Assembly (NCBI RefSeq): GCF_024707485.1
Contig: NZ_CP102602.1
Location: 1,550,001-1,614,000, forward strand
DNA: 64,000 nucleotides
Source: Thermococcus thermotolerans
GTDB taxonomy: Archaea > Methanobacteriota_B > Thermococci > Thermococcales > Thermococcaceae
Direction: 5' to 3'
A program made the position numbers and the translations under genes. Positions 24,266 through 32,321 of this stretch are shown here, piece after piece; position 1 is the stretch's first letter, and every line of letters starts with the position of its first letter. Under the pieces are notes generated by a model that was given only the letters and a program-made list of their open reading frames with translations, was not told the DNA's origin and made no database searches.

Positions 24266-26296
24266 CTACCGATGCTTGCTTTCCTCCTCCGCCTTTCTCC
24301 TCAGCTCTTTCATGCGCTCTATTCTGTACTCCTCCACGAGGCGGAGGAGTCTCTCCGCCTCCCTCTCCCTGTCCTCTTCTTTCCACTCGGCCAGAAGTGC
24401 CTCTATGGCCCGCTCAAGGGTTTCCCGCTCCACAACCGCGAACTCATCGACGCGCTTGACGTCGAGTTCATCTCCTGTGAAGAAGGGAAGGTGTGCCTCC
24501 CTGAAAACCTCCCTGACCGGCTCCGGAAGGGGTTTCTCCGTTATCAGCGCCCGGATTCCCTTCTCAACCAGCTCCTCCGCTATGGCCCTTCCCGCTCCAG
24601 CAGGATTAATCACGAACAGAACATCGCCCCTCTTTACGCCGATCTCACGCTCCAGCTTTTCGAGCTCGCGCCAGCTGAGGACGTTCATGACCTTCAGGGG
24701 GACGGCGGAGCCCCTTATCTCCACCACGTTCATCCTCTTTACATGAACAAGATCCCTGCTCAACCTCTCTATGACGGCCTTTGCTTCGCGGAGCTGCTTC
24801 TCAAGGATCTCTATGCGCTTCACCTTCGCCTCAAGCTCCCTCTCACGGAGAACCTTCCTCCGGACCTCCTCATCGTAATCCACGAGCCGTCTCTCAAGTC
24901 TGCCTATCGTCTTCCGCTGCTCCTTTATTATCTCCCTCAGCTCGGCGTTTTCCCTCTCAAGGAACTCTACCCTCCTCTCCAGCTCACGGATACGTTTGAT
25001 GTAGGGCCCAACATCGATGCTGGGCTTCTCCTCGGGCTTTTCTTCCCCCTTAGGCCTCTCACGAAGGGTAACCCGCTGCATGGCCTCGCCGAGGTTGTAG
25101 CCCTGGATGACCAAGGCCTTGACTTCCTCGGCCTTACTGGTCAGCCCAGCCTCCCGGAGCTTAGCGTCAACGTGCTCAAGCTTGGGCTTCAGCCGAAGGT
25201 AGGCCTTGTAGGCCGCAGCCAGAGCGTCGCGCTGGTGGTCGTCGTCTACGCTTATCCCCAGGTTCCGCAGGAGTTCGTTCTTCTCCTCAACGCGGAGGCT
25301 CTCCCTGGGAACGAAAAGGCTGGCCTTGAAGGAGCGGGCTATCTTCTCGACGAAGCCAGGCGCCGGGTTCACGTCGGTGGCCACAACAACGGGGTGTCCA
25401 ACGTCGCTTATAAACCGGAAGACCTCGCCGACCGGCATGTTCCTCTCGCTGTGGAGGGCAACGATGCGGCCGTTTAGGTCTATGGCAGCTATGCCGACGG
25501 TTATTCCGGGGTCTATGCCCACTATGATACTCCTCCTCTCGCGTATAGCCTCCTCGCCCTTCAGGGGAGCGAAGCCGAGCTCGGCCCTCTCGACCGGCTG
25601 GATCCTCACCTCGACGTCCCCACCACGGGTGGGCTTTATCAGTCCAGCCAGCTCTTCCCTGCTGGCGTAGACCTTGAACTCGCCCTTGGCCAGGCCGTAG
25701 TCCTTTTCCTCAACTTCCAGGTCAAAAGGTATGTCGGCCCTCCTGAGCCTGTCCTCTATCTCCCTCACCTTGTCGCGGACGAGGTTGTGAACCCTTTTCC
25801 GATAGCGGTCCTGGCTCCAGCCACCCTTCCCGTGGCTTCTCCCCCGGGTTACCTTGATTATCACCTCGTCCTCGAAGGCAAGAACCTCGTAGCCGACCCC
25901 CTTGCTGGCCAGTAAAGCTGAAAGCTTGGCCTCCTCGTAGGGGTCGAACCTGTCGGTTATCCTTATCCCGTGCTCCTTAGCTAAACTCTGGAGGCTCCTC
26001 TGCTCGCCCGGCCTTCCGGTTACCTGGACGAGCTTCGTGCCGCCTGGAAGGGAGCGGAGGAACTTCCTGAGGTCGTCGCCGAGCTCGGTAACGCTGTCTA
26101 TGGCCACTATATCCGGCCTCTTGGACTGGATAAAGCGAATTAGTCTGTATAAGGTGAACTCACCCTTTTTCTCAAGCCTGCCGTTGAACCAGCTTACCAC
26201 CGCAAACCTCTTGGGGTTCTCGCTTATTATGTCCACTCCGAGGATTAGAATAGGCCTCACCCTCTGGGGGTTCTGTAAGAAGGTTGGAGGGGCCAT
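24266..26296 (-). CDS. DUF460 predicted nuclease with two RNase H-like domains (COG2433)
   Basis: 676 residues of an archaea-specific family. Two RNase H-like modules are visible: about 16-110 (ILGVDIISENPKRFAVVSWFNG) and about 250-360 (IIVGIDPGITVGIAAIDLNG...DDDHQRDALAAAYKA), the second with an intact Asp-based RuvC/YqgF-type site. A long coiled coil (about 430-520) and a C-terminal domain follow. It is presumed to act on structured nucleic acid, but no function is proven. The start is uncertain: ATG 26296 has no ribosome site, and a TATA-like TTTTTAAA directly before it could place the transcript start inside the frame. Confidence 0.85.
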   Translation of the reverse strand: MAPPTFLQNPQRVRPILILGVDIISENPKRFAVVSWFNGRLEKKGEFTLYRLIRFIQSKRPDIVAIDSVTELGDDLRKFLRSLPGGTKLVQVTGRPGEQRSLQSLAKEHGIRITDRFDPYEEAKLSALLASKGVGYEVLAFEDEVIIKVTRGRSHGKGGWSQDRYRKRVHNLVRDKVREIEDRLRRADIPFDLEVEEKDYGLAKGEFKVYASREELAGLIKPTRGGDVEVRIQPVERAELGFAPLKGEEAIRERRSIIVGIDPGITVGIAAIDLNGRIVALHSERNMPVGEVFRFISDVGHPVVVATDVNPAPGFVEKIARSFKASLFVPRESLRVEEKNELLRNLGISVDDDHQRDALAAAYKAYLRLKPKLEHVDAKLREAGLTSKAEEVKALVIQGYNLGEAMQRVTLRERPKGEEKPEEKPSIDVGPYIKRIRELERRVEFLERENAELREIIKEQRKTIGRLERRLVDYDEEVRRKVLRERELEAKVKRIEILEKQLREAKAVIERLSRDLVHVKRMNVVEIRGSAVPLKVMNVLSWRELEKLEREIGVKRGDVLFVINPAGAGRAIAEELVEKGIRALITEKPLPEPVREVFREAHLPFFTGDELDVKRVDEFAVVERETLERAIEALLAEWKEEDREREAERLLRLVEEYRIERMKELRRKAEEESKHR

Positions 26297-26308
26297 TTAA
26301 AAAGATTA

Positions 26309-26911
26309 TCAGGCCTTTAGGGAGGTTCTGATGGCGACTTCAAAGGCCTTCTTTATGGTCTCAACGGCCATTGAGGGCCTTGGCTTTTCTAAGGCCTGTT
26401 CGTGACTGAAAGGAACGTGGATGAAGCCCGCCCTAGTCTCCATTCCCGCAACGGCTATCGTGTGGAGCGCCGTGAACATTGCAGTATTACAGACGTAGGT
26501 GCCAGCGGTGTTGGAGATTCCGGCGGGTATTTTTGCCTCCCTCAGAGCGCTCACGATGGCCTTTATCGGGAGTGTTGCGAAGTATGCAGCGGGAGCACCA
26601 TCAAAGACAGGCTCGTCCTCAGGGGCAAAGCCCTCATTGTCGGGCATCTTACTGTCCATGACGTTTATCGCAACGCGCTCGACGGTTACGTTTGGCCTCC
26701 CGCCGGCCTGGCCCGTCAGGATAACCACGTCGGGTCTCTCATCGACGATAAACTTTGGGAGAATCTTTCTGACGCCGTTGAAGGTCACCGGGAGCTGGCG
26801 CTTTACTATCTCTGCACCATCGATCTCGTCCGGAAGCCTTGAAACGGCCTCCCATGAGGGGTTTATCTCTTCACCCCCAAAGGGCTCAAATCCCGTCACG
26901 AGCACTTTCAT
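26309..26911 (-). CDS. pcp: Pyrrolidone-carboxylate peptidase
   Basis: Removes N-terminal pyroglutamate from peptides in the cytoplasm. The 200-residue protein has the full cysteine-peptidase triad: Glu79 (VTVERVAINVMD), Cys141 (TYVCNTAMF) and His165 (GFIHVPFSHEQ), the same spacing as in the P. furiosus enzyme. The N-terminus MKVLVTGFEPFGG is canonical. ATG 26911 is preceded by GGTGG-like bases read on the minus strand. It is adjacent to the DUF460 gene and probably co-transcribed with it. Confidence 0.97.
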   Translation of the reverse strand: MKVLVTGFEPFGGEEINPSWEAVSRLPDEIDGAEIVKRQLPVTFNGVRKILPKFIVDERPDVVILTGQAGGRPNVTVERVAINVMDSKMPDNEGFAPEDEPVFDGAPAAYFATLPIKAIVSALREAKIPAGISNTAGTYVCNTAMFTALHTIAVAGMETRAGFIHVPFSHEQALEKPRPSMAVETIKKAFEVAIRTSLKA

Positions 26912-26971
26912 GGTACCACCGGAAAGGTTAGGTTTTTAGGTTTTAAAACGCACTCCCCCCGGTGGGTGAGG

Positions 26972-28084
26972 ATGAGGTACGACGTTCTTATCATCGGTGC
27001 CGGGCCGGTTGGCAACTACCTCGCCAACCTGCTCGCGAGGGACTTTAAAGTAGCTGTGGTGGAGAGGAAGGGCTCCTTCGGGGGGAAGGCCTGCACCGGA
27101 ATAATAGGGGCCGAGAACTACGAGAGGCTCGGTCTTCCGGAGAGTGTCGTTTTGAACAAGCTCCGCGGAGCGGTTTTTTACTCCCGGATACAGAGCTTCG
27201 AGATAGAGAGAAAATCGCCGCAGGCTTACCTCGTGGACAGGAAGGCCCTTGAGAGGTGGCTGGCAGAGAGGGCCGTGGGGAAGGGCGTGGACTACTACAT
27301 GGCGACGACCTTTCAGGGATTCAGGAACGGGAAGGCGGTTCTACAGCACCTCGGCGAGAGGATCGAGATCGAGGCCGACTTCTACATCGGGGCAGACGGT
27401 GTGAACAGCACCGTAGCCAAGGCGATAGGTGTTCAGACGAAAGCGGAGTTTCTGAGCGGCTACGAGGCTGAAGTCGTGGGGGAGTTCAATCCGGACTTCG
27501 TCGAGGTGTGGGTAAACCGGGAGATAAACCCGGAGTTCTTCTTCTGGGTGGCTCCGGTGAACGAGAGCGTAGCCAGAGTCGGAACCCTCGGGAGCCTCGA
27601 TGCCTTCCACAGATTCCTGAAGATAAGGATGCTGAAGCCAACCTCGATAGTCGAGTTCAAAGCAGGCTCAGTTGCCTTCGGTGTGAGGAAGCCCTGGGTC
27701 AGGGGCAACGTTGCGCTCGTTGGGGATGCGGCGCTTCAGATAAAGCCAACCACCGCAGGGGGAATAGTCTACGGGATGTACTGTGCCCATGCCCTAAGGA
27801 GGGCACTCCTCGACGGAAGGTTAAGGGACTACGAGAAGGGCTGCTCCTTCGTGAAAAAGCAGATCAGCTTCGGGCTCAGGTTTAGGAAGGTCTTCCTCGG
27901 CATGAGCCAGGACGACATCGAGAGGGTCTTCGAAGTCCTCGGAAGTCCCGAGGCAAGGGAGGTCATAGAGGGCCAGGCTGACTTCGACGATCACGTGAGA
28001 ACCGCAAAGGCAATCCTTAAGAGGCCGAAGCTTCTCGCGAGGCTGATAAAGATAAGTCCCGCCATCGTCAGAACCCTCCTGTGA
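26972..28084 (+). CDS. FAD-dependent oxidoreductase, geranylgeranyl-reductase-like
   Basis: A 370-residue flavoprotein of the digeranylgeranylglycerophospholipid reductase/FixC superfamily. YDVLIIGAGPVGNYLANLLA is the Rossmann dinucleotide-binding motif, GADGVNSTVAKAIG the middle signature, and VALVGDAALQIKPTTAGGIVYG the FAD-ribityl-binding GD motif. Some members hydrogenate isoprenoid chains of archaeal lipids; the exact substrate here is unknown. ATG 26972 is chosen because GGTGGG (26961-26966) is well placed for it. It is followed 9 bp later by an ASCH-domain gene. Confidence 0.85.
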   Translation: MRYDVLIIGAGPVGNYLANLLARDFKVAVVERKGSFGGKACTGIIGAENYERLGLPESVVLNKLRGAVFYSRIQSFEIERKSPQAYLVDRKALERWLAERAVGKGVDYYMATTFQGFRNGKAVLQHLGERIEIEADFYIGADGVNSTVAKAIGVQTKAEFLSGYEAEVVGEFNPDFVEVWVNREINPEFFFWVAPVNESVARVGTLGSLDAFHRFLKIRMLKPTSIVEFKAGSVAFGVRKPWVRGNVALVGDAALQIKPTTAGGIVYGMYCAHALRRALLDGRLRDYEKGCSFVKKQISFGLRFRKVFLGMSQDDIERVFEVLGSPEAREVIEGQADFDDHVRTAKAILKRPKLLARLIKISPAIVRTLL

Positions 28085-28093
28085 GGTGGTTCC

Positions 28094-28441
28094 ATGGCGA
28101 CCTGGCGAATGGGACTTCAGGAGGAGTACCTCAAAGCTATAGCCGAGGGCAGGAAAAGGGTCGAAGGCCGCCTGTACGACGAGAAGCGGCAGGGGATACG
28201 GCCCGGGGACACGATAATCTTCGAGAACAGGCTGATGTGCGTGGTGAAGGACGTAAGGGTTTACTCCTCCTTCAGGGAGATGCTGGAGAAGGAAGGCCTT
28301 GGGAACGTTCTACCTGGAATTGAGAGCATCGAGGAGGGCGTTAAGGTGTACCGCCGCTTCTACTCCGAGGAGAAGGAGAGGAAGTATGGGGTCGCTGCCA
28401 TAGAGGTCGAACCGGTCGGGTGGATTGGGGAGTCTAAATGA
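28094..28441 (+). CDS. ASCH-domain RNA-binding protein
   Basis: A 115-residue single-domain protein. ASCH domains form a PUA-like barrel that binds RNA or modified nucleosides; some hydrolyse N4-acetylcytidine. The sequence shows LQEEYLKAIAEGRKRVEGRLYD at the start of the fold, GIRPGDTIIFEN and the closing strand YGVAAIEVEPV. ATG 28094 follows GAGGTGG. The last 8 bp overlap the convergent toxin gene. Function is not defined beyond the fold. Confidence 0.87.
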   Translation: MATWRMGLQEEYLKAIAEGRKRVEGRLYDEKRQGIRPGDTIIFENRLMCVVKDVRVYSSFREMLEKEGLGNVLPGIESIEEGVKVYRRFYSEEKERKYGVAAIEVEPVGWIGESK

Positions 28442-28802
28442 TGTAAACTTCAAAGCCCAATTCCTTCAAAACCTCGAAGTCGCTGTCCAAGGTTATTATT
28501 GGAAGGCCGTTGACAATCGCAATTGATGCTATGAACAGGTCCCTAAAGGACATGGGATTTCCCTTTTCCCACAGTTTTTTATGGAGGTACGCCGCCACCT
28601 CTGCACATTTTCCATCAAACGGGAGCTCAATGAGTGTTTCAAGCCATATGAGCTCGTCTTTCTTGGGCATTCCAAGGAGAATCTCGAACTTAGTTATTGA
28701 GGTTATGTAGAAAGTGTTGTCCAAAGCCGTGATTTTTTCAAAGACTTCATCGTTGCCCCTGGCGATCTCGATTATCACGTTTGTGTCAAGGACTGCCCCC
28801 AT
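28434..28802 (-). CDS. vapC: VapC-type PIN-domain toxin RNase
   Basis: A 122-residue PIN endoribonuclease. Acidic metal-binding residues are present: Asp6 (AVLDTNVII), Glu40 (TKFEILLG), Asp88 (SFRDLFIASIA) and Asp106/Asp108 (TLDSDF). VapC toxins cut tRNA or rRNA and stop translation until neutralised. The start lies inside the antitoxin gene (28-bp overlap), the normal toxin-antitoxin arrangement. The site appears intact, so the pair is probably functional. Confidence 0.92.
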   Translation of the reverse strand: MGAVLDTNVIIEIARGNDEVFEKITALDNTFYITSITKFEILLGMPKKDELIWLETLIELPFDGKCAEVAAYLHKKLWEKGNPMSFRDLFIASIAIVNGLPIITLDSDFEVLKELGFEVYII

Positions 28803-29011
28803 TTCTCAAACTCCTCCTCGATCTCCCTGAGCCTTCTCTTCGTCTCCCGATACTCCTCCTCGCTCAATATCCCATACAGGTGACGCAGGGCGTCGACGTT
28901 TCCCTTTCTTTCCCTTAAGAGCTCCCGAAACAGCTCGCTGAAGGATTTTTTACCCTTAATCCGGACGAGTTCGTTGTAAACGTCATCCGAAATGGTTATC
29001 GTCTTGACCAT
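28775..29011 (-). CDS. vapB: VapB-type antitoxin (DUF217/PF02697-like)
   Basis: A 78-residue antitoxin. VKTITISDDVYNELVRIKGKKSFSELFRELL is a ribbon-helix-helix-like DNA-binding N-terminus, and the charged C-terminal helix (REIEEEFEKWGQ) would occupy the toxin active site. I chose ATG 29011 because GGTGGG lies just upstream and homologues begin MVKTI; the longer frame to 29053 crosses the TATA box (CTTAAATATG, minus strand, about 29042-29051). GATGCATGC and nearby bases between TATA and start could be the autoregulatory operator. Confidence 0.88.
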   Translation of the reverse strand: MVKTITISDDVYNELVRIKGKKSFSELFRELLRERKGNVDALRHLYGILSEEEYRETKRRLREIEEEFEKWGQSLTQT

Positions 29012-29062
29012 GTTCCCACCAATACATTGTGTGCATGCATCATATTTAAGCATTATTCCCCA

Positions 29063-29165
29063 CTTCTCCTCGCCAACTGCTGGAGCTTTGAAGAAATCAT
29101 GGAGAACTATCCCTGAATCACAAAGGAGGATCTACTGGCGGTCATTGAACACGTTCCGTCTCATG
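29063..29165 (+). pseudogene. Remnant of a DUF433-family antitoxin gene
   Basis: On the plus strand one frame reads LLLANCWSFEEIMENYP, then a TGA at 29114-29116, then ITKEDLLAVIEHV. This is the core of DUF433 proteins (LLANGxSxEEIxxxYPxITxEDIxAxxxY), with one in-frame stop where a glutamate codon is expected and no N-terminal half. DUF433 proteins usually pair with PIN-like toxins. It lies between an intact vapBC pair and a small unknown gene. Confidence 0.68.
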
Positions 29166-29173
29166 ACTCCTCC

Positions 29174-29377
29174 CTAAAAATCAGGTCCAAATTCTTCACG
29201 AAGTCTCTTTTCTATCGTTTTCAGCAGTTCTGGAGGAATGTCTTCACCAGTCAATGCTTTGTAATACCCCTTAACCCAGTTCAACGAGCTTTCAATAACC
29301 CGATCTTCTTTGTCGGGATAACGACGGAGATATGCCCGTCCCCAGTTGACGGTAATCTCTATCAAACCCTCGTACAT
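29174..29377 (-). CDS. Small hypothetical protein
   Basis: 67 residues, charged and helical (GRAYLRRYPDKEDRVIESSLNWVKGYYKALTGEDIPPELLKTIEKR...), with no membrane segment. A strong ribosome site (GGGGGGAGGG) precedes ATG 29377, which argues that it is translated. The family is not recognised. It lies in a patch of toxin-antitoxin genes and remnants and could be an antitoxin-like partner, but nothing in the sequence shows this. Confidence 0.6.
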   Translation of the reverse strand: MYEGLIEITVNWGRAYLRRYPDKEDRVIESSLNWVKGYYKALTGEDIPPELLKTIEKRLREEFGPDF

Positions 29378-29413
29378 CGCCCTCCCCCCTAAAAATTTTA
29401 AAAAATATGAAAA

Positions 29414-30910
29414 TCACAGATACCTCTCCTTCACCCACCTTATGAAGTAGTCCGGGTTCAGCTCCTCACCGATGGACTTCTTAAGCAGCTCCTTCGGCGG
29501 ATAGATTGAGCCGTACCTGTGAACCTTCTCGCGGAGCCAGGCCTTTATCGGCTCGAAGTCCGCATTGGCGATGTGCTCTTCCACGTTGAGGTCCTTCTTC
29601 ATGTGGTAGTAGAACTGCGCCGCCAGGAGCGTTCCGATGCTGTAGGTCGGGAAGTAGCCGACCGTTCCGTGGGCCCAGTGGATGTCCTGGAGGATTCCTT
29701 CTACGTAGGTTTTCGGCCTTATGCCGAGGAGGTTCTCCATCTCGTCGTTCCAGAGCTCCGGGAGGTCTTTGGCCTTGACGCCCTCGTTGAGCATCATCCT
29801 TTCGAGCTTGAAGCGGAGGAGTATGTGGAAGTTGTAGGTGACGACATCTGATTCAGTCCTGATGAAGTCAGGCCTGACCATGTTGAAGTAGAGGTAGACG
29901 TCCTCCGGAGTGTAGTCCGCCATGAAGGGCAGATTCTCCCTCAGGACGGGGTGGATGAGGCCGGCAAACTCCCTGGAGCGGCCGACGATGTTCTCCCAGA
30001 ACCTGCTCTGGCTCTCGTGGATGCCGAGGCTTACTCCACCCGCAATCGGACTGAACATGAACCTTTCGTCCTGCTGGAGCTCGTAGAGTGCGTGACCGAA
30101 CTCATGGACGGTGCTGAGAATGGTCCTCCTGAAGTCGTAGCCTTCATACCTGGTGGTTATCCTGACATCACGGATACCAAACTCGGTGGTGAAGGGGTGG
30201 GCTGATACGTCGAGCCTTGAACGCACGCCGAGCGGGTAGCCAAACTTCTGGAGTATCCAGATGTTAACCTTCTCCATACACTCCCGCTCATACTTCTCCT
30301 TCTCAAGCGGGTGGCTCTGCGGGACTTTACCCTCCTCCATTATCCTCTCAAGGAGGGGTTTGAGCTCCTTCTCAAGCCTGCCGAACATCCTTTCAACTTC
30401 CCTGGTTGTGAGGCCCTCCTCGAACATGTCAAGGAGAGCATCGTAGGGCTCGTCTTCGTAGCCGAGATATTCGGCGGCGCGCTTTGCGAGATCTATAATC
30501 CTGTCCAGCCAAGGCTCGAACTTGGAGAAGTCGTCCTTTTTCTTGGCCTCCTCCCAGGCCTTGGTGGCCTGGCTGGTCACCTCGCTCATCTCCCTCAGGA
30601 ACTCCGGCGGGAACGAGCGGCTTATCCTTATCGAGCGGTCGAGAACCCTGACAACGCCCCTCTCGTACTCGTTGAGGCCTTCTATGGATTTAGCCTTCTC
30701 CACCAGCTCGACGAACTCCGGCTTGAGGAGGAACTCCTGGGAAAGCACGGAGAGCTCGCCCTGGGCAACGGAGCGCTCAAGGATTCCCTCCCTCGGCATG
30801 TTGACCTCCATGTCCCAGCCGAGGACGCTCTGGGCGTGGCCTATCGCCCAGATACGGCGGTATCTCGTAAGTATCTCCCTGACGGTCTCGTTCTGGAAGA
30901 CGCTTTCCAT
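29414..30910 (-). CDS. Thermostable metallocarboxypeptidase, M32 family
   Basis: Removes amino acids one at a time from peptide C-termini in the cytoplasm, using Co2+ or Zn2+. The 498-residue enzyme has HEFGH (269-273) with the downstream glutamate in SLGIHESQSRFWEN, and the family motifs DxRxTxRY and GxxQDxHW (seen as VRITTRY and ILQDIHWAHG). It resembles the P. furiosus carboxypeptidase throughout. ATG 30910 is preferred because GGGGTGG precedes it and the homologue begins at this point; the longer frame would add 22 residues without a ribosome site. Confidence 0.95.
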   Translation of the reverse strand: MESVFQNETVREILTRYRRIWAIGHAQSVLGWDMEVNMPREGILERSVAQGELSVLSQEFLLKPEFVELVEKAKSIEGLNEYERGVVRVLDRSIRISRSFPPEFLREMSEVTSQATKAWEEAKKKDDFSKFEPWLDRIIDLAKRAAEYLGYEDEPYDALLDMFEEGLTTREVERMFGRLEKELKPLLERIMEEGKVPQSHPLEKEKYERECMEKVNIWILQKFGYPLGVRSRLDVSAHPFTTEFGIRDVRITTRYEGYDFRRTILSTVHEFGHALYELQQDERFMFSPIAGGVSLGIHESQSRFWENIVGRSREFAGLIHPVLRENLPFMADYTPEDVYLYFNMVRPDFIRTESDVVTYNFHILLRFKLERMMLNEGVKAKDLPELWNDEMENLLGIRPKTYVEGILQDIHWAHGTVGYFPTYSIGTLLAAQFYYHMKKDLNVEEHIANADFEPIKAWLREKVHRYGSIYPPKELLKKSIGEELNPDYFIRWVKERYL

Positions 30911-31068
30911 GGAAACCACCCCATTTTCTTTGATAAAATCTTTCCCTTCGGCGCTTTTAACCTTTTCGACGTTCATCTAAACGTGTGGGTAGAAGCCGAT
31001 TACTCTAACCGGAAATCGCTTAAAGGGGTGGGCACAAGTCCCTGAAAAAGCGAGTGCTGGTGATGATC

Positions 31069-31902
31069 ATGAAGCTTGACCTGGCGGTGCTCGGCCACGT
31101 CTCAATAGACTACATTAGGTTTCCGAAAAGGGAGGAGATAGTCTACCCCGGTGGTGCGGCCGCGGCGGTTGCCACTTCGGCGGCGCTGGCCGGCGCGAGG
31201 GTTGGTTTGATAACCAAAGTTGGGGTGGACTTTCCGAGGGAATGGCTCGAAAAGCTCGCCTCAATCCTCGACATCAAGGGCGTTCAAATCCTGCCCGGTA
31301 AAACAATCCACATATACATGATATACCACGAGGACGGAAGCGTTGAGGCCCCGGTTGACATGGGGATCGCTGAGAAAATGGGCGAGACCCCAATCCCCGA
31401 GAATTACCTGGACGCGGGGCTGTTCCACATAGCCCCGATTCCGCCGGAGGAACAGCTCAAGGCCCTGAAAAGGCTGGAAGGCAAGACGGTAAGCCTCGAT
31501 TTCAACCCAACGTACATGGAGGACTACGAAAAGAAAACCGGGCTTATGAGGGAGATAGTATCGAGGGTCGAGGTCGTATTCCCCAACGAGAGGGAAGCGT
31601 TGACGATAACAAAAGCCAAAACCGTGGAAGAGGCCGCCAAAATCCTACACGGATGGGGTGCAGGGCTGGTTGTGATAACGCGCGGTGAGAGAGGGGTTCT
31701 CGTCTACGATGGCGAGTTCAGGGAGTTTTCGGCACTTCCGATAAGCCCCGAGGAAATCGTTGACCCCACCGGTGCCGGGGATGCATTCGCGGGCGGCTTT
31801 CTGGCGATGTACTCCAGGGGAAAAGGAGTTGAAGACTGTGTTAAAAAAGGACTGGAGAGGGCCAGGGAGGTTCTGAAAAAAACGGGGAGCTGGAGCATCT
31901 AA
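31069..31902 (+). CDS. PfkB-family carbohydrate/nucleoside kinase
   Basis: 277 residues of the ribokinase fold. LAVLGHVSIDYIRF and YPGGAAAAVATSAALAGARVGLITKVG form the substrate side, and DPTGAGDAFAGGFLAMY is the PfkB signature with the catalytic aspartate. It phosphorylates a sugar or nucleoside; the substrate cannot be read from sequence. ATG 31069 follows GGTGATGATC, so the upstream GTG and ATG codons are not used. The stop overlaps the convergent membrane-protein gene by 4 bp. Confidence 0.87.
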   Translation: MKLDLAVLGHVSIDYIRFPKREEIVYPGGAAAAVATSAALAGARVGLITKVGVDFPREWLEKLASILDIKGVQILPGKTIHIYMIYHEDGSVEAPVDMGIAEKMGETPIPENYLDAGLFHIAPIPPEEQLKALKRLEGKTVSLDFNPTYMEDYEKKTGLMREIVSRVEVVFPNEREALTITKAKTVEEAAKILHGWGAGLVVITRGERGVLVYDGEFREFSALPISPEEIVDPTGAGDAFAGGFLAMYSRGKGVEDCVKKGLERAREVLKKTGSWSI

Positions 31903-32321
31903 GAGGCCATGAACCGGGCAAAGAGGTACAGCACCACCAGGAGTAGAGCGGCCAGTGCAGTTACCTCAAACCTTGGGAGCGCGGGGGAGAGCATTGACAT
32001 CAGCAAATAGGTCGGGAAGGACATTGCCACCGCCGCGATCAGGATGAGGTAGTGGTCCCTTGGAGCGCGCTCCCTGTCAAGATATCCCATCTCAAGGGCA
32101 AGAACCGCCAGCGCCATCACAGTGAGGCCGTAGAGGCCGCCAGTCCTCGTGTAGAGGAGAAAGACCGCCGTCACCAGCAGGAAAAGTACGCCCAGGAAGT
32201 ACCACTGGACGGCCATGAGGGCCAGCGGCACCAGCAGGAGCGTTCTGATGTCACGCGTCCCAAGGAGTACGAAGAGGGGAATCAGGGGTATGAGGGAGTA
32301 GAGCCTTCTCTTAATCTTCAC
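31899..32321 (-). CDS. Small membrane protein, last gene of the MoxR/DUF58 operon
   Basis: 140 residues with about five short hydrophobic segments and no recognised domain. GTG 32321 overlaps the DUF58 stop as GTGA, so the two are translationally coupled. Its place at the end of the DUF4129-MoxR-DUF58 operon suggests it belongs to the same membrane complex. Function unknown. Confidence 0.75.
   Translation of the reverse strand: MKIKRRLYSLIPLIPLFVLLGTRDIRTLLLVPLALMAVQWYFLGVLFLLVTAVFLLYTRTGGLYGLTVMALAVLALEMGYLDRERAPRDHYLILIAAVAMSFPTYLLMSMLSPALPRFEVTALAALLLVVLYLFARFMAS

Noticed and set aside
24167-25477. A 436-codon plus-strand frame opposite the DUF460 gene
   Set aside because: Antisense to a well-supported RNase H-like protein; low-complexity Leu/Pro-rich product.
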